Source: Neorhizobium alkalisoli
GTDB taxonomy: Bacteria; Pseudomonadota; Alphaproteobacteria; Rhizobiales; Rhizobiaceae
Assembly: GCF_007829835.1 (NCBI RefSeq)
Contig: NZ_VIWP01000020.1
Location: forward strand, 1-60,707
Length of the DNA stretch: 60,707 nt
Direction of reading: 5' to 3'
The notes under the pieces were generated by a model, which saw only the letters and a program-made list of their open reading frames with translations, ran no database searches and was not told the origin of the DNA. A program made the position numbers and the translations under genes. Of the stretch, positions 50,473 through 59,420 are shown piece after piece (within the stretch, counting starts at the first letter, position 1; every line of letters starts with the position of its first letter).

Positions 50473-51539
50473 GAAAAGGTCTCCGCCACTGGTGCCCAGA
50501 GAACCTGGTCGATACGCGTTGCGCCGGTTGCCAGCATGGCCAGCCGGTCGAAGCCGAGTGCTGCACCGCTTGCGTCCGGCATGATCTCAAGCGCGTCGAG
50601 AAAATCCTCGTCGATCGGATAGGTCTCGCCGTAGATGCGCTGCTTTTCTGCCATGTCGTGCTCGAAGCGGCGGCGCTGTTCGCCGGCATCGGTGAGCTCG
50701 CCAAAGGCATTGGCGAGTTCGACGCCGCAGGCGTAAAGCTCAAAGCGCTCGGCGACGCGCGGATCGCGGGCGGAGGGGCGGGCGAGGGCCGCCTCGGAAA
50801 TCGGGTATTCGCAGAGGATCGTTGCCCGGTCGCGGCCGAGATGCGGCTCGATCTTTTCGACAAGCACCTTGCTGAACAGGTCGGTCCAGCTGTCGTCGGG
50901 CGAAACCCGCAGGCCGTTTTTGGCAAGCATGGCTGCAAGCGCATCGCGATCCGTCTCGCCATCGGCGGCCATGGTCGCCAAAAGGTCGATGCCTGCGAAA
51001 CGGTCGAAGGCTTGCGCCAGCGTCAGGCGTTCCGGTTCGGCAAACGGGTCGATCTCCATGCCGCGGAAGGAAAAGCGCTTCGTGCCGGTCGTTTCGGCGG
51101 CGAGTTTCAGCATGTCGGCGCAGTCGGCCATCAGCTGCTCGTATGTCTCGCCGACCCGGTACCATTCGAGCATGGTGAATTCGGGATGATGCAGCGGGCC
51201 GCGCTCGCGGTTGCGATAGACATGCGCGAAAGTGAAGATGCGGCGCTCGCCGGCGGCCAGCAGCTTCTTGGCGGCAAATTCCGGCGAGGTGTGCAGGTAG
51301 AGCGGCGCTGCCTCGCCGCCGATGGTCAGCGCCTCGGTCGCAAAGGCGTGCAGATGCGTTTCATTGCCCGGAGAAATCTGCAAAGTCGCCGTATCCACCT
51401 CGATGAAATCACGGCTGCCGAAAAAGCCGCGCAGCACCGTCTGCACGGCATTGCGGCCGATCAGGAAGGGGCGGCGGTCGGCATGGGTCTCGGGTTTCCA
51501 CCAGGGCGCCCGCGATTTGGCATTCTGCGGCAGCGTCAT
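50469..51539 (-). CDS. epmA: EF-P lysine lysyltransferase EpmA (GenX/PoxA)
   Basis: EpmA is a lysyl-tRNA-synthetase paralogue lacking the anticodon domain; it ligates beta-lysine to Lys34 of EF-P. The 356 residues begin directly with the class II core (RNAVQTVLRGFFGSRDFIEVDTATLQ). Motif 2 (VYRNRERGPLHHPEFTMLEWY) and motif 3 (GFDRLAMLATGATRIDQV) are intact. ATG 51539 is preferred; an upstream extension is not conserved-looking. It is divergent from efp with 164 bp between the starts. Confidence 0.94.
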   Translation of the reverse strand: MTLPQNAKSRAPWWKPETHADRRPFLIGRNAVQTVLRGFFGSRDFIEVDTATLQISPGNETHLHAFATEALTIGGEAAPLYLHTSPEFAAKKLLAAGERRIFTFAHVYRNRERGPLHHPEFTMLEWYRVGETYEQLMADCADMLKLAAETTGTKRFSFRGMEIDPFAEPERLTLAQAFDRFAGIDLLATMAADGETDRDALAAMLAKNGLRVSPDDSWTDLFSKVLVEKIEPHLGRDRATILCEYPISEAALARPSARDPRVAERFELYACGVELANAFGELTDAGEQRRRFEHDMAEKQRIYGETYPIDEDFLDALEIMPDASGAALGFDRLAMLATGATRIDQVLWAPVAETFS

Positions 51540-51703
51540 TTGCGGCTTTCTTTGCCTGTTGCAGCGGGCAAGGCTTCCACTTTGCACGGTTTTGAGGTAG
51601 TCCGGCCCGGAAAACAGGCGTTCCGTCCCTCAAGGGACGATCATCGCCCGGTCCTCTACGACGCATTTTCGGCCGTTACAAGCCGGCACCACAAGGGAAT
51701 ATC

Positions 51704-52273
51704 ATGGTCAAGGTCATCGCCTCTTCCGTCCGCAAGGGCAATGTCATCGATGTCGATGGCAAGCTCTATGTCGTTCTCACCGCGGAAAACTTCCACCCCG
51801 GCAAGGGCACGCCGGTCACACAGGTCAACATGCGCCGCATCGTCGACGGCGTGAAGGTGTCGGAGCGCTGGCGCACGACGGAACAGGTCGAGCGCGCCTT
51901 CGTCGAAGACGTCAACCACCAGTTCCTCTATGAAGATGGCGAAGGCTTCCACTTCATGAACCCGGAAAACTACGACCAGATCGTCGTCGATGCCGACACG
52001 ATGGGCGACCAGAAGGCCTATCTGCAGGAAGGCATGGTCTGCATCCTGTCCATGCATGAAGGCGTCGCGCTTGCTCTGCAGCTGCCGCGTCACGTCATTC
52101 TCGAAATCACCGAGACCGAACCGGTCGTCAAGGGCCAGACGGCTTCCTCGTCCTACAAGCCGGCCATGCTGTCGAACGGCATCCGCACCGCTGTCCCGCC
52201 GCATATCGATGCCGGTACCCGCGTCGTCATCGCGACGGAAGACAATTCCTACGTCGAACGCGCCAAGAACTGA
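51704..52273 (+). CDS. efp: Elongation factor P
   Basis: EF-P relieves ribosome stalling at polyproline stretches. The 189 residues have the three-domain form. The modified residue Lys34 sits in NFHPGKGTP, and the central and C-terminal OB domains end with SYVERAKN. The presence of epmA and epmB next door implies beta-lysyl modification. Two terminator-like hairpins follow. Confidence 0.97.
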   Translation: MVKVIASSVRKGNVIDVDGKLYVVLTAENFHPGKGTPVTQVNMRRIVDGVKVSERWRTTEQVERAFVEDVNHQFLYEDGEGFHFMNPENYDQIVVDADTMGDQKAYLQEGMVCILSMHEGVALALQLPRHVILEITETEPVVKGQTASSSYKPAMLSNGIRTAVPPHIDAGTRVVIATEDNSYVERAKN

Positions 52274-52330
52274 TTTTTTGCCTGATGCGCCTGGCCGCAA
52301 GGCCGGCGCAAAGGGTGGTCTGATCCAAAA

Positions 52331-52372
52331 CGAAGGCCCGGAAATCGAAATCGGTTTCCGGGCCTTTGTCGT
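52331..52372 (+). terminator. Terminator of efp
   Basis: AAGGCCCGGAAA and TTTCCGGGCCTT form a perfect 12-bp stem with a 10-nt loop about 60 bp after the efp stop; the stem ends in TT followed by TGTCGTTT. Confidence 0.8.
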
Positions 52373-52411
52373 TTCTGCGCCTGTGACGAGACGCCCCGCC
52401 AAAGGCAGATA

Positions 52412-52450
52412 TGAAAAAACCTCCGAAGCGATGCTCCGGAGGTTTTTTGT
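52412..52450. terminator. Bidirectional terminator between efp and the efflux operon
   Basis: AAAAAACCTCCG and CGGAGGTTTTTT form a 12-bp stem with A/T tracts at both feet. It suits the end of the minus-strand efflux operon, whose stop codon is 22 bp away, as well as efp. Confidence 0.88.
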
Positions 52451-52471
52451 TGTCGGTAATAGGTGCCGCTA

Positions 52472-53917
52472 TCAGTTCTTGGCGGCGACCACGACCTTGG
52501 CCGGAGCCGGCTTGCCGACTGCATAACCGCCGCCGACGGCGACGTTGAGCGAGACATAGTCCTGCGCCATCTGCTGGACGGCCTGGGCCAGGCTTTCCTG
52601 TGCGGTCGAGACCTGACGCTGGGCGTCGAGGACGTCGAGCAGCGAGGAAGCGCCGTCGCGGTAGCTGGCGGTTGCGAGCTGCAGGGCTTCTTCGTAGGAC
52701 TTGACCGTGTTGCGGAGCGCAGCAACCGTGCGACCATCGCGGGCGACGGCGGCAAGCGCGTTCTCGACTTCCTCGACTGCGTCGAGAACCGTCTGCTTCC
52801 AGGCGAGATGGGCTTCGCGGGCAGCGGATTCCGACGAGGACAGGTTGGCACGGAGCGCACCGCCATCGAAGATCGGCAGGCTGAGCTGCGGACCGAACGA
52901 CCAGGACAGAAGGCCTGCTTCAGCCTTGCCCGACTTGACGTAGGACGGCGTGATTGAGCCGCCCAGCGTGATCGACGGATAGAGCTGTGCTTCTGCGACG
53001 CCGATATTGGCGACGGCAGCTGCGAGCTGGCGTTCCGAAGCGCGAACGTCCGGACGGTTGCGGATCAGGTCGGCAGGAACACCGGACTTCGGGCTGAAGC
53101 GGGCAGTCGGCTGGTTGCCGCCGCGCTGCATTTCGGTGACGAGCGAACCGGCCGGCAGGGCCAGAAGCGTCGCAATCCGGTGGGATGCAGTGCGGAACTG
53201 GGTTTCGAGGCCCGGGATGGTCGCGAGCGTCGAGTTGACCAGACCTTCGGCCTGAACGACGTCGAGGCGCGAAGCAGCGCCGGCATCGAGCTGCAGCTTG
53301 GTCAGGTTCAGCGTCTCGCGGCGGGACTTCAGGTTGTCCTGCGCGATCTTGATGCGTTCCTGATAATAGCGGGCGTCGATATAGGCCGCGACGACATTCG
53401 ACAGGAGCGACAGGCGGGCAACGTCAACGCTGGCATAGGCAGCGTCGAGGTTTGCGAGCGCTGCTTCCTTGGAACGGCGATAGAGGCCGAACAGGTCGAG
53501 GAACCAGGATGCGCTCAGGCCGCCCGAGACGCTGGTGCGGGGATCCGTTGCCGAAGCTGCACCGGCATTGCCGCCGATATCCTTGCTGCCGCTGCGCGAC
53601 GCGCTGGAAGACAGGTCGAGTGCGGGCAGCGAACCGGCGCCGGCGGAAACGACGTTTGCCTGTGCCTGATTGATGCGCTCCATTGCCTGGAGCACGTCGA
53701 GGTTCTGGCCGAGGCCCTGATCGACATAACCGGTGAGGCGCTTGTCGGAGAATGCGGTCCACCATGCGGTCTGGGCGACATCGCCATTGGTGGACTTGGA
53801 GCCTTCGGCGAATTTGGCCGGAAGAGAAATTTCCGGCGGCGTATTGTCAGGTCCGAGCACACAGCCGGACAGCAGTAGCATGAGGAGGGGAGCGGCAGCT
53901 ACGCGAGTGGATCTCAT
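52472..53917 (-). CDS. Outer-membrane efflux channel lipoprotein, NodT family
   Basis: The 481-residue TolC-like channel begins with a lipoprotein signal (LLMLLLSGC, Cys19). Two outer-membrane efflux repeats follow, with typical segments such as DLFGLYRRSKEAALANLDAAYASVDVARL and RPDVRASERQLAAAVANIGVAEAQLYPSI. It completes a tripartite RND pump. Gene order fusion protein-pump-channel and the linked TetR gene match AmeABC of Agrobacterium; the exact name is not assigned. Confidence 0.92.
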   Translation of the reverse strand: MRSTRVAAAPLLMLLLSGCVLGPDNTPPEISLPAKFAEGSKSTNGDVAQTAWWTAFSDKRLTGYVDQGLGQNLDVLQAMERINQAQANVVSAGAGSLPALDLSSSASRSGSKDIGGNAGAASATDPRTSVSGGLSASWFLDLFGLYRRSKEAALANLDAAYASVDVARLSLLSNVVAAYIDARYYQERIKIAQDNLKSRRETLNLTKLQLDAGAASRLDVVQAEGLVNSTLATIPGLETQFRTASHRIATLLALPAGSLVTEMQRGGNQPTARFSPKSGVPADLIRNRPDVRASERQLAAAVANIGVAEAQLYPSITLGGSITPSYVKSGKAEAGLLSWSFGPQLSLPIFDGGALRANLSSSESAAREAHLAWKQTVLDAVEEVENALAAVARDGRTVAALRNTVKSYEEALQLATASYRDGASSLLDVLDAQRQVSTAQESLAQAVQQMAQDYVSLNVAVGGGYAVGKPAPAKVVVAAKN

Positions 53918-54026
53918 ATCTTTGTCCCAAAGCCCTTACTGATGGGGCTCCGCGTCCTGCGGAGCGAAAACTCAGGCCACGCCGACTCACTTCGCAGCGG
54001 GTCGGCATGGCAAACCGTTAACAGAT

Positions 54027-57000
54027 TCACTCTGTCTTCTCGCTTTTTTCACGATTTGATAACCGGCGAACCACAACAAAGAAGGACGGAACGAAGAAAA
54101 TTCCGAGCAGTGTTGCAGAAAGCATACCACCCAGCACCCCAATGCCGATGGCATTCTGTGCTGCGGAGCCCGCACCGGTTGCGATCGCGAGCGGCACGAC
54201 GCCGAGAATGAAGGCGAGCGACGTCATGATGATCGGCCGCAGACGCAGCCGCGCTGCGGTGAGAGCCGCCTCGATCAGGCCCATGCCCGCCGCCTGTTTG
54301 TCCTTCGCGAACTCGACAATCAGGATGGCGTTCTTGGCCGCGAGACCGATCGTGGTCAGCAGGCCGACCTTGAAATAGACGTCGTTGGACTGGCCGAGGA
54401 AATGAGCCGCCGCCAGCGCGCCCAGCACCCCGATCGGCACCGCGAGGATGACCGAGAAGGGAATGGACCAGCTTTCATAGAGTGCTGCCAAGCACAGGAA
54501 GACGATCAGGACCGACAGGGCATAGAGCATCGGCGCCTGCGAACCGGACAGTCTTTCCTGATAGGAAATCCCCTGCCAGGCAACGGTGTAACCGCCGTCC
54601 ATCTGGGAGACCAGCCGCTCGACTTCGTTCATCGCGTCACCGGAGCTGACGCCCGGTGCTGCCGAACCTTCCAGCGAATAGGCGGTGACGGCGTTGAAGG
54701 CGGAGAGCGACGGCAGGCCGTTCACCCATTTCGTATCCGTGAAGGTCGAGAACGGCACCATGTCATTGCTGGAATTGCGGGCATTCCAGTATTTCAGGTC
54801 CTCGGCCTGCATGCGGTAGGGCGCGTCGGCCTGTACATAGACATGCTTGATCTTGTTGTTGAGCGTGAAGTCGTTGACCCGGCTGCCGGCGAAAATGGTC
54901 GTCAGCATCGAGTTGGCATCGGCAATGCCGACACCCATGGCGCTCAGCTTTTCCTGGTCGAGGATCAGCTTGACCTGGCTTTCCGCATCCCGGTCGTTGG
55001 CACGCATCGCGGTGATCTTGCCGCTGGCATTGGCATCCGCCATCAGCTGCTTGGATGCGGCCGCAACCGCATCAGAACCATGGTTGCCGGTATCGACCAG
55101 ATACATGGAGAAGCCGCTCGACGTGCCCATGCCCTGGATTGCAGGCGGCAGGAGCGGGAAGACCTGGGCTTCGCGGATCGTGAAGAAATAACCCATGGCC
55201 CGCTGCACGACCGAGGCGGCAGCAAGTTTCGTATCCGTGCGTTCGTCGAAGGGCTTGAGGCTGGCAAAGACGAGCGCGTTGTTCTGGCCCTGGCCGGTGA
55301 AGCTGAAACCGTTCACCGCAAAGACCGAATCGACGGCGTCCTTTTCCTTGTCGAGGTAATAATCCTCGACCTTCTTGATCACTTCGGCAGTCTGGGCCGA
55401 GGTTGCACCATTCGGCAGCTGGATGATGGTCATCAGCGCGCCCTGGTCTTCCTGCGGCAGGAAGGACGAGGGAAGGCGGGTGAAGAAGAAGGCGCAGCCG
55501 CCGATGACGATCAAAAACAGCAGCATGACGCGGACCGGCCGCTTCAGAAGATAACCGACGGTACCGACATAACCATGGGTCGTGCTGTCGAAACCGCGAT
55601 TGAACCAGGCACCGAGGCCGCGACCCTTCTTCTCATGATTGATCGGCTTCAGGATCGTGGCGCAGAGCGCCGGCGTCAGAACGATCGCGACGAGCGCCGA
55701 CAGAAGCATGGCCGAAACGATGGTGACGGAGAACTGACGGTAGATGATGCCCGTCGAGCCGCCGAAAAACGCCATCGGAATGAAGACCGCGGTCAGCACA
55801 AGGGCGATGCCGACGATCGGGCCGGTGATTTCGCCCATCGACTTTTCGGTCGCTTCGAGCGGGCTCAGATGCTCCTCGTCCATGATGCGTTCGACGTTTT
55901 CGACGACGACAATCGCGTCGTCGACGAGAAGGCCGATCGCCAGAACCATGGCGAACATGGTGAGCGTGTTGATCGAATATCCGGTCACCGCCAAAATGCC
56001 GAATGTGCCGAGCAGTACGACCGGCACAGCGATCATCGGAATGAGCGTGGCGCGCAGGTTTTGCAGGAAGATCAGAAGCACGACGAAGACGAGCACGATC
56101 GCTTCGATCAGCGTGTGAATGACCTTTTCGATCGAGAGCGAAACGAAAGGCGTCGTGTCATAGGGGTAGATGATCTTGACATTGGCCGGCAGGCTTGGGG
56201 CGATCTGGGCAAGCTTGCCCTTGACGACGGAAGCCGTATCGAGCGCGTTCGCACCCGTCGCAAGATTGACCGCGAAGCCGGAGGCCGGCTGGCGGTTCGA
56301 GCGCGACGAGGTGGAATAGTCTTCCTGGCCGATCTCGATGCGGGCAACGTCGCTCAGGCGCACATTGGCACCGCTCGTATTGACCTTGAGGATGATGCGT
56401 TCGAAATCCGAAACCGTGGTCAGCTGGCTCTGGGCCGTCATGGTGACGCTGAGCTGCTGTCCCTCGACCGAAGGCATGCCGCCGACCGAACCGACCGAAA
56501 CCTGGGTATTCTGGGCTTCGATCGCCGACGTGACGTCGGCCGGTGTCAGCTGGAACTTCTTCAGCTTGAACGGATCGAGCCAGATGCGCATGGCAAAGGC
56601 CGAACCGAAGGAATTGATGCTGCCGACACCTTCCAGGCGCTTCACCTGGTCCTCGATCTGGGTCGAAAATATGTCGCCGAGATCAGCCGACGAGCGCTTG
56701 CCGTCCGTCGAGACGAGCGCGCCGACCAGCAGGATGCTCGATGTCGACTTCGTCACCTCGATGCCGAGATTCTGGACCACAGACGGCAGCTGCGAGGTCA
56801 CAAGCTGCAGCTTGTTCTGTACCTGGACCTGGGCAATGTCGGGATCGACGCTGTTGTCGAAGGTGAGCGTGACCGAAACCTGACCGGTCGTCGAAGACGA
56901 GGTCATGTAGGTCAGCCCGTCGAGGCCGGTCATGCCGTCCTCGATGATCTGCGTCACCGTCTTTCGCACCGTATCGGCGCTGGCGCCGGTATAGCTGGCG

Positions 57001-57137
57001 CTGATGCGCACGGTCGGTGGTGCCACTTCCGGATATTGCGAAATCGACAGCGTGTTGATCGCCAGTGCGCCGCCGAGCATGATGACGATGGCGATGACCC
57101 AGGCGAAGATCGGTCGCCGGATGAAAAACTTGGCCAT
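54027..57137 (-). CDS. RND-family multidrug efflux permease (HAE1)
   Basis: The 1036-residue inner-membrane pump has twelve expected helices and two large periplasmic loops. The proton-relay pair is in GLLVDDAIVVVENVER (about residues 405-420) and the partner Lys in GLAAKNAILIVEFAKD (about residue 940). The N-terminal FFIRRPIFAWVIAIVIMLGG is diagnostic of the HAE1/AcrB group. It lies 50 bp after the fusion-protein gene and 109 bp before the channel gene. Confidence 0.96.
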   Translation of the reverse strand: MAKFFIRRPIFAWVIAIVIMLGGALAINTLSISQYPEVAPPTVRISASYTGASADTVRKTVTQIIEDGMTGLDGLTYMTSSSTTGQVSVTLTFDNSVDPDIAQVQVQNKLQLVTSQLPSVVQNLGIEVTKSTSSILLVGALVSTDGKRSSADLGDIFSTQIEDQVKRLEGVGSINSFGSAFAMRIWLDPFKLKKFQLTPADVTSAIEAQNTQVSVGSVGGMPSVEGQQLSVTMTAQSQLTTVSDFERIILKVNTSGANVRLSDVARIEIGQEDYSTSSRSNRQPASGFAVNLATGANALDTASVVKGKLAQIAPSLPANVKIIYPYDTTPFVSLSIEKVIHTLIEAIVLVFVVLLIFLQNLRATLIPMIAVPVVLLGTFGILAVTGYSINTLTMFAMVLAIGLLVDDAIVVVENVERIMDEEHLSPLEATEKSMGEITGPIVGIALVLTAVFIPMAFFGGSTGIIYRQFSVTIVSAMLLSALVAIVLTPALCATILKPINHEKKGRGLGAWFNRGFDSTTHGYVGTVGYLLKRPVRVMLLFLIVIGGCAFFFTRLPSSFLPQEDQGALMTIIQLPNGATSAQTAEVIKKVEDYYLDKEKDAVDSVFAVNGFSFTGQGQNNALVFASLKPFDERTDTKLAAASVVQRAMGYFFTIREAQVFPLLPPAIQGMGTSSGFSMYLVDTGNHGSDAVAAASKQLMADANASGKITAMRANDRDAESQVKLILDQEKLSAMGVGIADANSMLTTIFAGSRVNDFTLNNKIKHVYVQADAPYRMQAEDLKYWNARNSSNDMVPFSTFTDTKWVNGLPSLSAFNAVTAYSLEGSAAPGVSSGDAMNEVERLVSQMDGGYTVAWQGISYQERLSGSQAPMLYALSVLIVFLCLAALYESWSIPFSVILAVPIGVLGALAAAHFLGQSNDVYFKVGLLTTIGLAAKNAILIVEFAKDKQAAGMGLIEAALTAARLRLRPIIMTSLAFILGVVPLAIATGAGSAAQNAIGIGVLGGMLSATLLGIFFVPSFFVVVRRLSNREKSEKTE

Positions 57138-57187
57138 TTTTTATGTCCTGATCACGTTTGCAGGCTGAGCGTGGGTTTGCCGACGCA

Positions 57188-58393
57188 TCACGATTTCGGC
57201 GCCTGGCCGTTCGCGGGCTGCGACTTGTCGATAATGAAACCCTTCGCATCGATCTCGGCCGGCATCGGGTTGACGGCGGCGTTGTCTGCAATCCACTGGA
57301 AACCGTCGACGATCAGCTTGTCGCCTTCTTCAACGCCGTCATTGACCAGCCAGTTGTTGCCGGAAAGCTTGCTGGCGCGGAAGGTGCGGGTCTCGACCTT
57401 GTTGTCGGCGCTGACGAATTTCGCCGTCAGCTCGCCATTGGCATTTCGGCCGGCGGCGCGCTGCGGAATGGCAAAACCGGTTTCCTTGCCGATGGTGATC
57501 GTGGCACGCACGAACATGCCCGGCAGGATGATATTGTCGGGATTGTCGAACAGGGTGCGGATGGAGATCGTGCCCGTCGTGGTGCTGACGGCCATTTCCG
57601 ACATGTCGAGCTTGCCGACCTTGGGATATTCCGTACCGTCTTCCAGCGTCAGCTTGATATCGGTGACGTCGGCCGGCTGCTTGTGCTGGACATTGTTGGC
57701 GGCGATCGCGGCGCGCAGGCGCAGAAGATTGACGCTCGATTCGTTCAGCTGGATGTAGATCGGATCGATCTGGCGCAGCGTCATCAGCGAATCCGTCTGG
57801 CTCGCCGTCACGACATTGCCGATCGAGAAATTCGTCGCCGATGTGACGCCGTCGAAAGGCGCATGTATTTCCGTCAGGTCGACATTGATCTGCGCCGTCT
57901 GCACGGTGGCCTTGGCTTCCGAGACGGAAGCCTGTGCCTGAAGCAGGGTCGTGCGGGCGTTTTCATATTCCTGCTGCGTCGCGCCGCTATTGGCGAGGCG
58001 CTCGTAACGCTGCATGTTGGCCTCGGCCGCGGGAACGCTGACCTCAGCCTTGTCGAGAGCCGCCTGGGCTTCCGCGAGCGTGGCCTGATAGGTATCGTCC
58101 TCGATCTTATAGAGAAGATCGCCTTCCTTGACGAAGCTGCCTTCCTTGACGGGGATCTGCTTGATGACGCCGCCGACCCGCGGACGGATCTCGGCAGAGC
58201 GGAATGCGTCGGCCCGGCCTGACAGAACCGTCGTCAAAGGCTGTTCCGACTTTTTCATCAGGACAACGCTGACCGGCTGCGGCGGACGCTGGGCGCCCTG
58301 CGCCGCATTGCCTGCAGCCTGGTTTCCGGAATCGCTGCAGGAAGCAAGCGCGAGGGAAAATGCGAGGGGAAGGAGCAGTTTTCGTGCGGTCAT
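57188..58393 (-). CDS. RND efflux periplasmic adaptor lipoprotein
   Basis: The 401-residue membrane-fusion protein has a lipoprotein signal (LPLAFSLALASC), a biotinyl-lipoyl-like part (RADAFRSAEIRPRVGGVIKQIPVKEGSFVKEGDLLYKIEDD), a hairpin of coiled coils rich in Ala/Gln, and a beta-barrel with TEIHAPFDGV. I chose ATG 58393 because it gives an ideal signal peptide and has GGA 6 nt upstream. Three further in-frame ATGs lie at 15-bp steps upstream (58408, 58423, 58438) in a short tandem repeat. It leads the efflux operon. Confidence 0.93.
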   Translation of the reverse strand: MTARKLLLPLAFSLALASCSDSGNQAAGNAAQGAQRPPQPVSVVLMKKSEQPLTTVLSGRADAFRSAEIRPRVGGVIKQIPVKEGSFVKEGDLLYKIEDDTYQATLAEAQAALDKAEVSVPAAEANMQRYERLANSGATQQEYENARTTLLQAQASVSEAKATVQTAQINVDLTEIHAPFDGVTSATNFSIGNVVTASQTDSLMTLRQIDPIYIQLNESSVNLLRLRAAIAANNVQHKQPADVTDIKLTLEDGTEYPKVGKLDMSEMAVSTTTGTISIRTLFDNPDNIILPGMFVRATITIGKETGFAIPQRAAGRNANGELTAKFVSADNKVETRTFRASKLSGNNWLVNDGVEEGDKLIVDGFQWIADNAAVNPMPAEIDAKGFIIDKSQPANGQAPKS

Positions 58394-58586
58394 GTTCGAT
58401 CCGGTCATGTTTCGTCTGGCCATATTTGGTACGGTCATGGGGATAATCCAGAAACAGCGTTGGCTTTCACCGCACCGACGCATCTGCCAGACGGTAGCGG
58501 GAATAGTACCTGTAACAATGCTTATATGCCACTAGCGCGCCAGGCGCCCGGTCGGACACGCAGCGCGCTACCATCTTTCAGTCACG

Positions 58587-58634
58587 GCATCCTGCTTTCC
58601 GAGAACCGAAGCCGATTTTCGGAAAGCAGGATGC
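58587..58634. repeat. Perfect 16-bp inverted repeat upstream of efflux operon
   Basis: GCATCCTGCTTTCCGA and its exact inverse TCGGAAAGCAGGATGC flank a 16-nt loop. It lies between the TetR gene and the adaptor gene. No U-run follows on either strand. Confidence 0.8.
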
Positions 58635-58637
58635 TGC

Positions 58638-58665
58638 CGTCCGGCGACAGGGGAATCGCCGGACG
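58638..58665. repeat. Second hairpin next to the 16-bp inverted repeat
   Basis: CGTCCGGCGA and TCGCCGGACG form a perfect 10-bp stem with an 8-nt loop, 3 bp from the larger repeat and 27 bp after the TetR stop codon. The pair could end the TetR transcript or protect its 3' end. Confidence 0.7.
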
Positions 58666-58692
58666 AGCCGAAGTGACGTAAGTCATGAACCG

Positions 58693-59298
58693 TCACTTTA
58701 CAAGGGGACTCTGTAACGCGGCGTTCACGAGTGCGGCAAGCGAGGCGCAACGCTGGCGCAATTCGCTCTCGTCGGCATGCATGAGAAAGACGGGATGCAG
58801 GACGCTGGCAAAAGCTGCGCCGACCGTGCTGCTCATGCTCTCGAGATCGACGCTGCGATAGACGCCGGCGTCGATTCCGTGACGGATCAGATCCTTGAAC
58901 ATGGCCTCGATCAGGCTCTTGTAACGCAGGGCGCTTGGCAGGCTGGCATTGTTTGCCATCAGGACCAGCATTTCGAACAGGAAGGGATTTTCGCGGATAT
59001 CGGCCAGATGCACTTCCATCAGCTGGCAGACGGCAACCGCCAGCCGCTCCGGTGCCGGGGCGTCGCTTCCATCCGCCTGGAAGCGGGCGATCATGCGGCT
59101 GACATGACGTTCGCAGATGGCGTCGGCAAGCACTGCCTTCGAATGGAAATGCTTGAACACATTGGCAGGCGACATGCCGAGGGCGGCGGCGAGGTCGGCG
59201 ATCGAGAAACCGGCAATGCCATTGTCCCTCAGCATCGCCTCGGCCTTGGTCAGGATGTCTTCCCGCGTTTCGTCCGCCTTGCGTCTCGGTCTTCGCAC
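58693..59298 (-). CDS. TetR-family regulator, probable repressor of the efflux operon
   Basis: The 201-residue protein has a TetR helix-turn-helix (FSIADLAAALGMSPANVFKHFHSK, about residues 31-54) and an all-helical ligand domain. It is in the same orientation just upstream of the RND operon, like AmeR of Agrobacterium. Repression relieved by a pump substrate is the expected mode. About 300 bp with two strong hairpins separate it from the pump genes, so it likely has its own transcript. Confidence 0.9.
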   Translation of the reverse strand: MRRPRRKADETREDILTKAEAMLRDNGIAGFSIADLAAALGMSPANVFKHFHSKAVLADAICERHVSRMIARFQADGSDAPAPERLAVAVCQLMEVHLADIRENPFLFEMLVLMANNASLPSALRYKSLIEAMFKDLIRHGIDAGVYRSVDLESMSSTVGAAFASVLHPVFLMHADESELRQRCASLAALVNAALQSPLVK

Positions 59299-59420
59299 GA
59301 TATCCTCGCTGCGTTTCGCAGAATATACATCCTGCCTGTCGCCGCCTTCAGTCCCGTTACCCGGGAAAGATCGCCTGCAGGATGAAGGGCCGCCGGGCCG
59401 GCGGCCGGAGACTATTGCAT

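Noticed and set aside
54402..57758. Plus-strand open frame of about 1118 codons opposite the RND pump
   Set aside because: It is antisense to an unmistakable RND permease and adaptor; its translation is Arg/Asp/Gly-rich without domains. High G+C codon use creates such long shadows.
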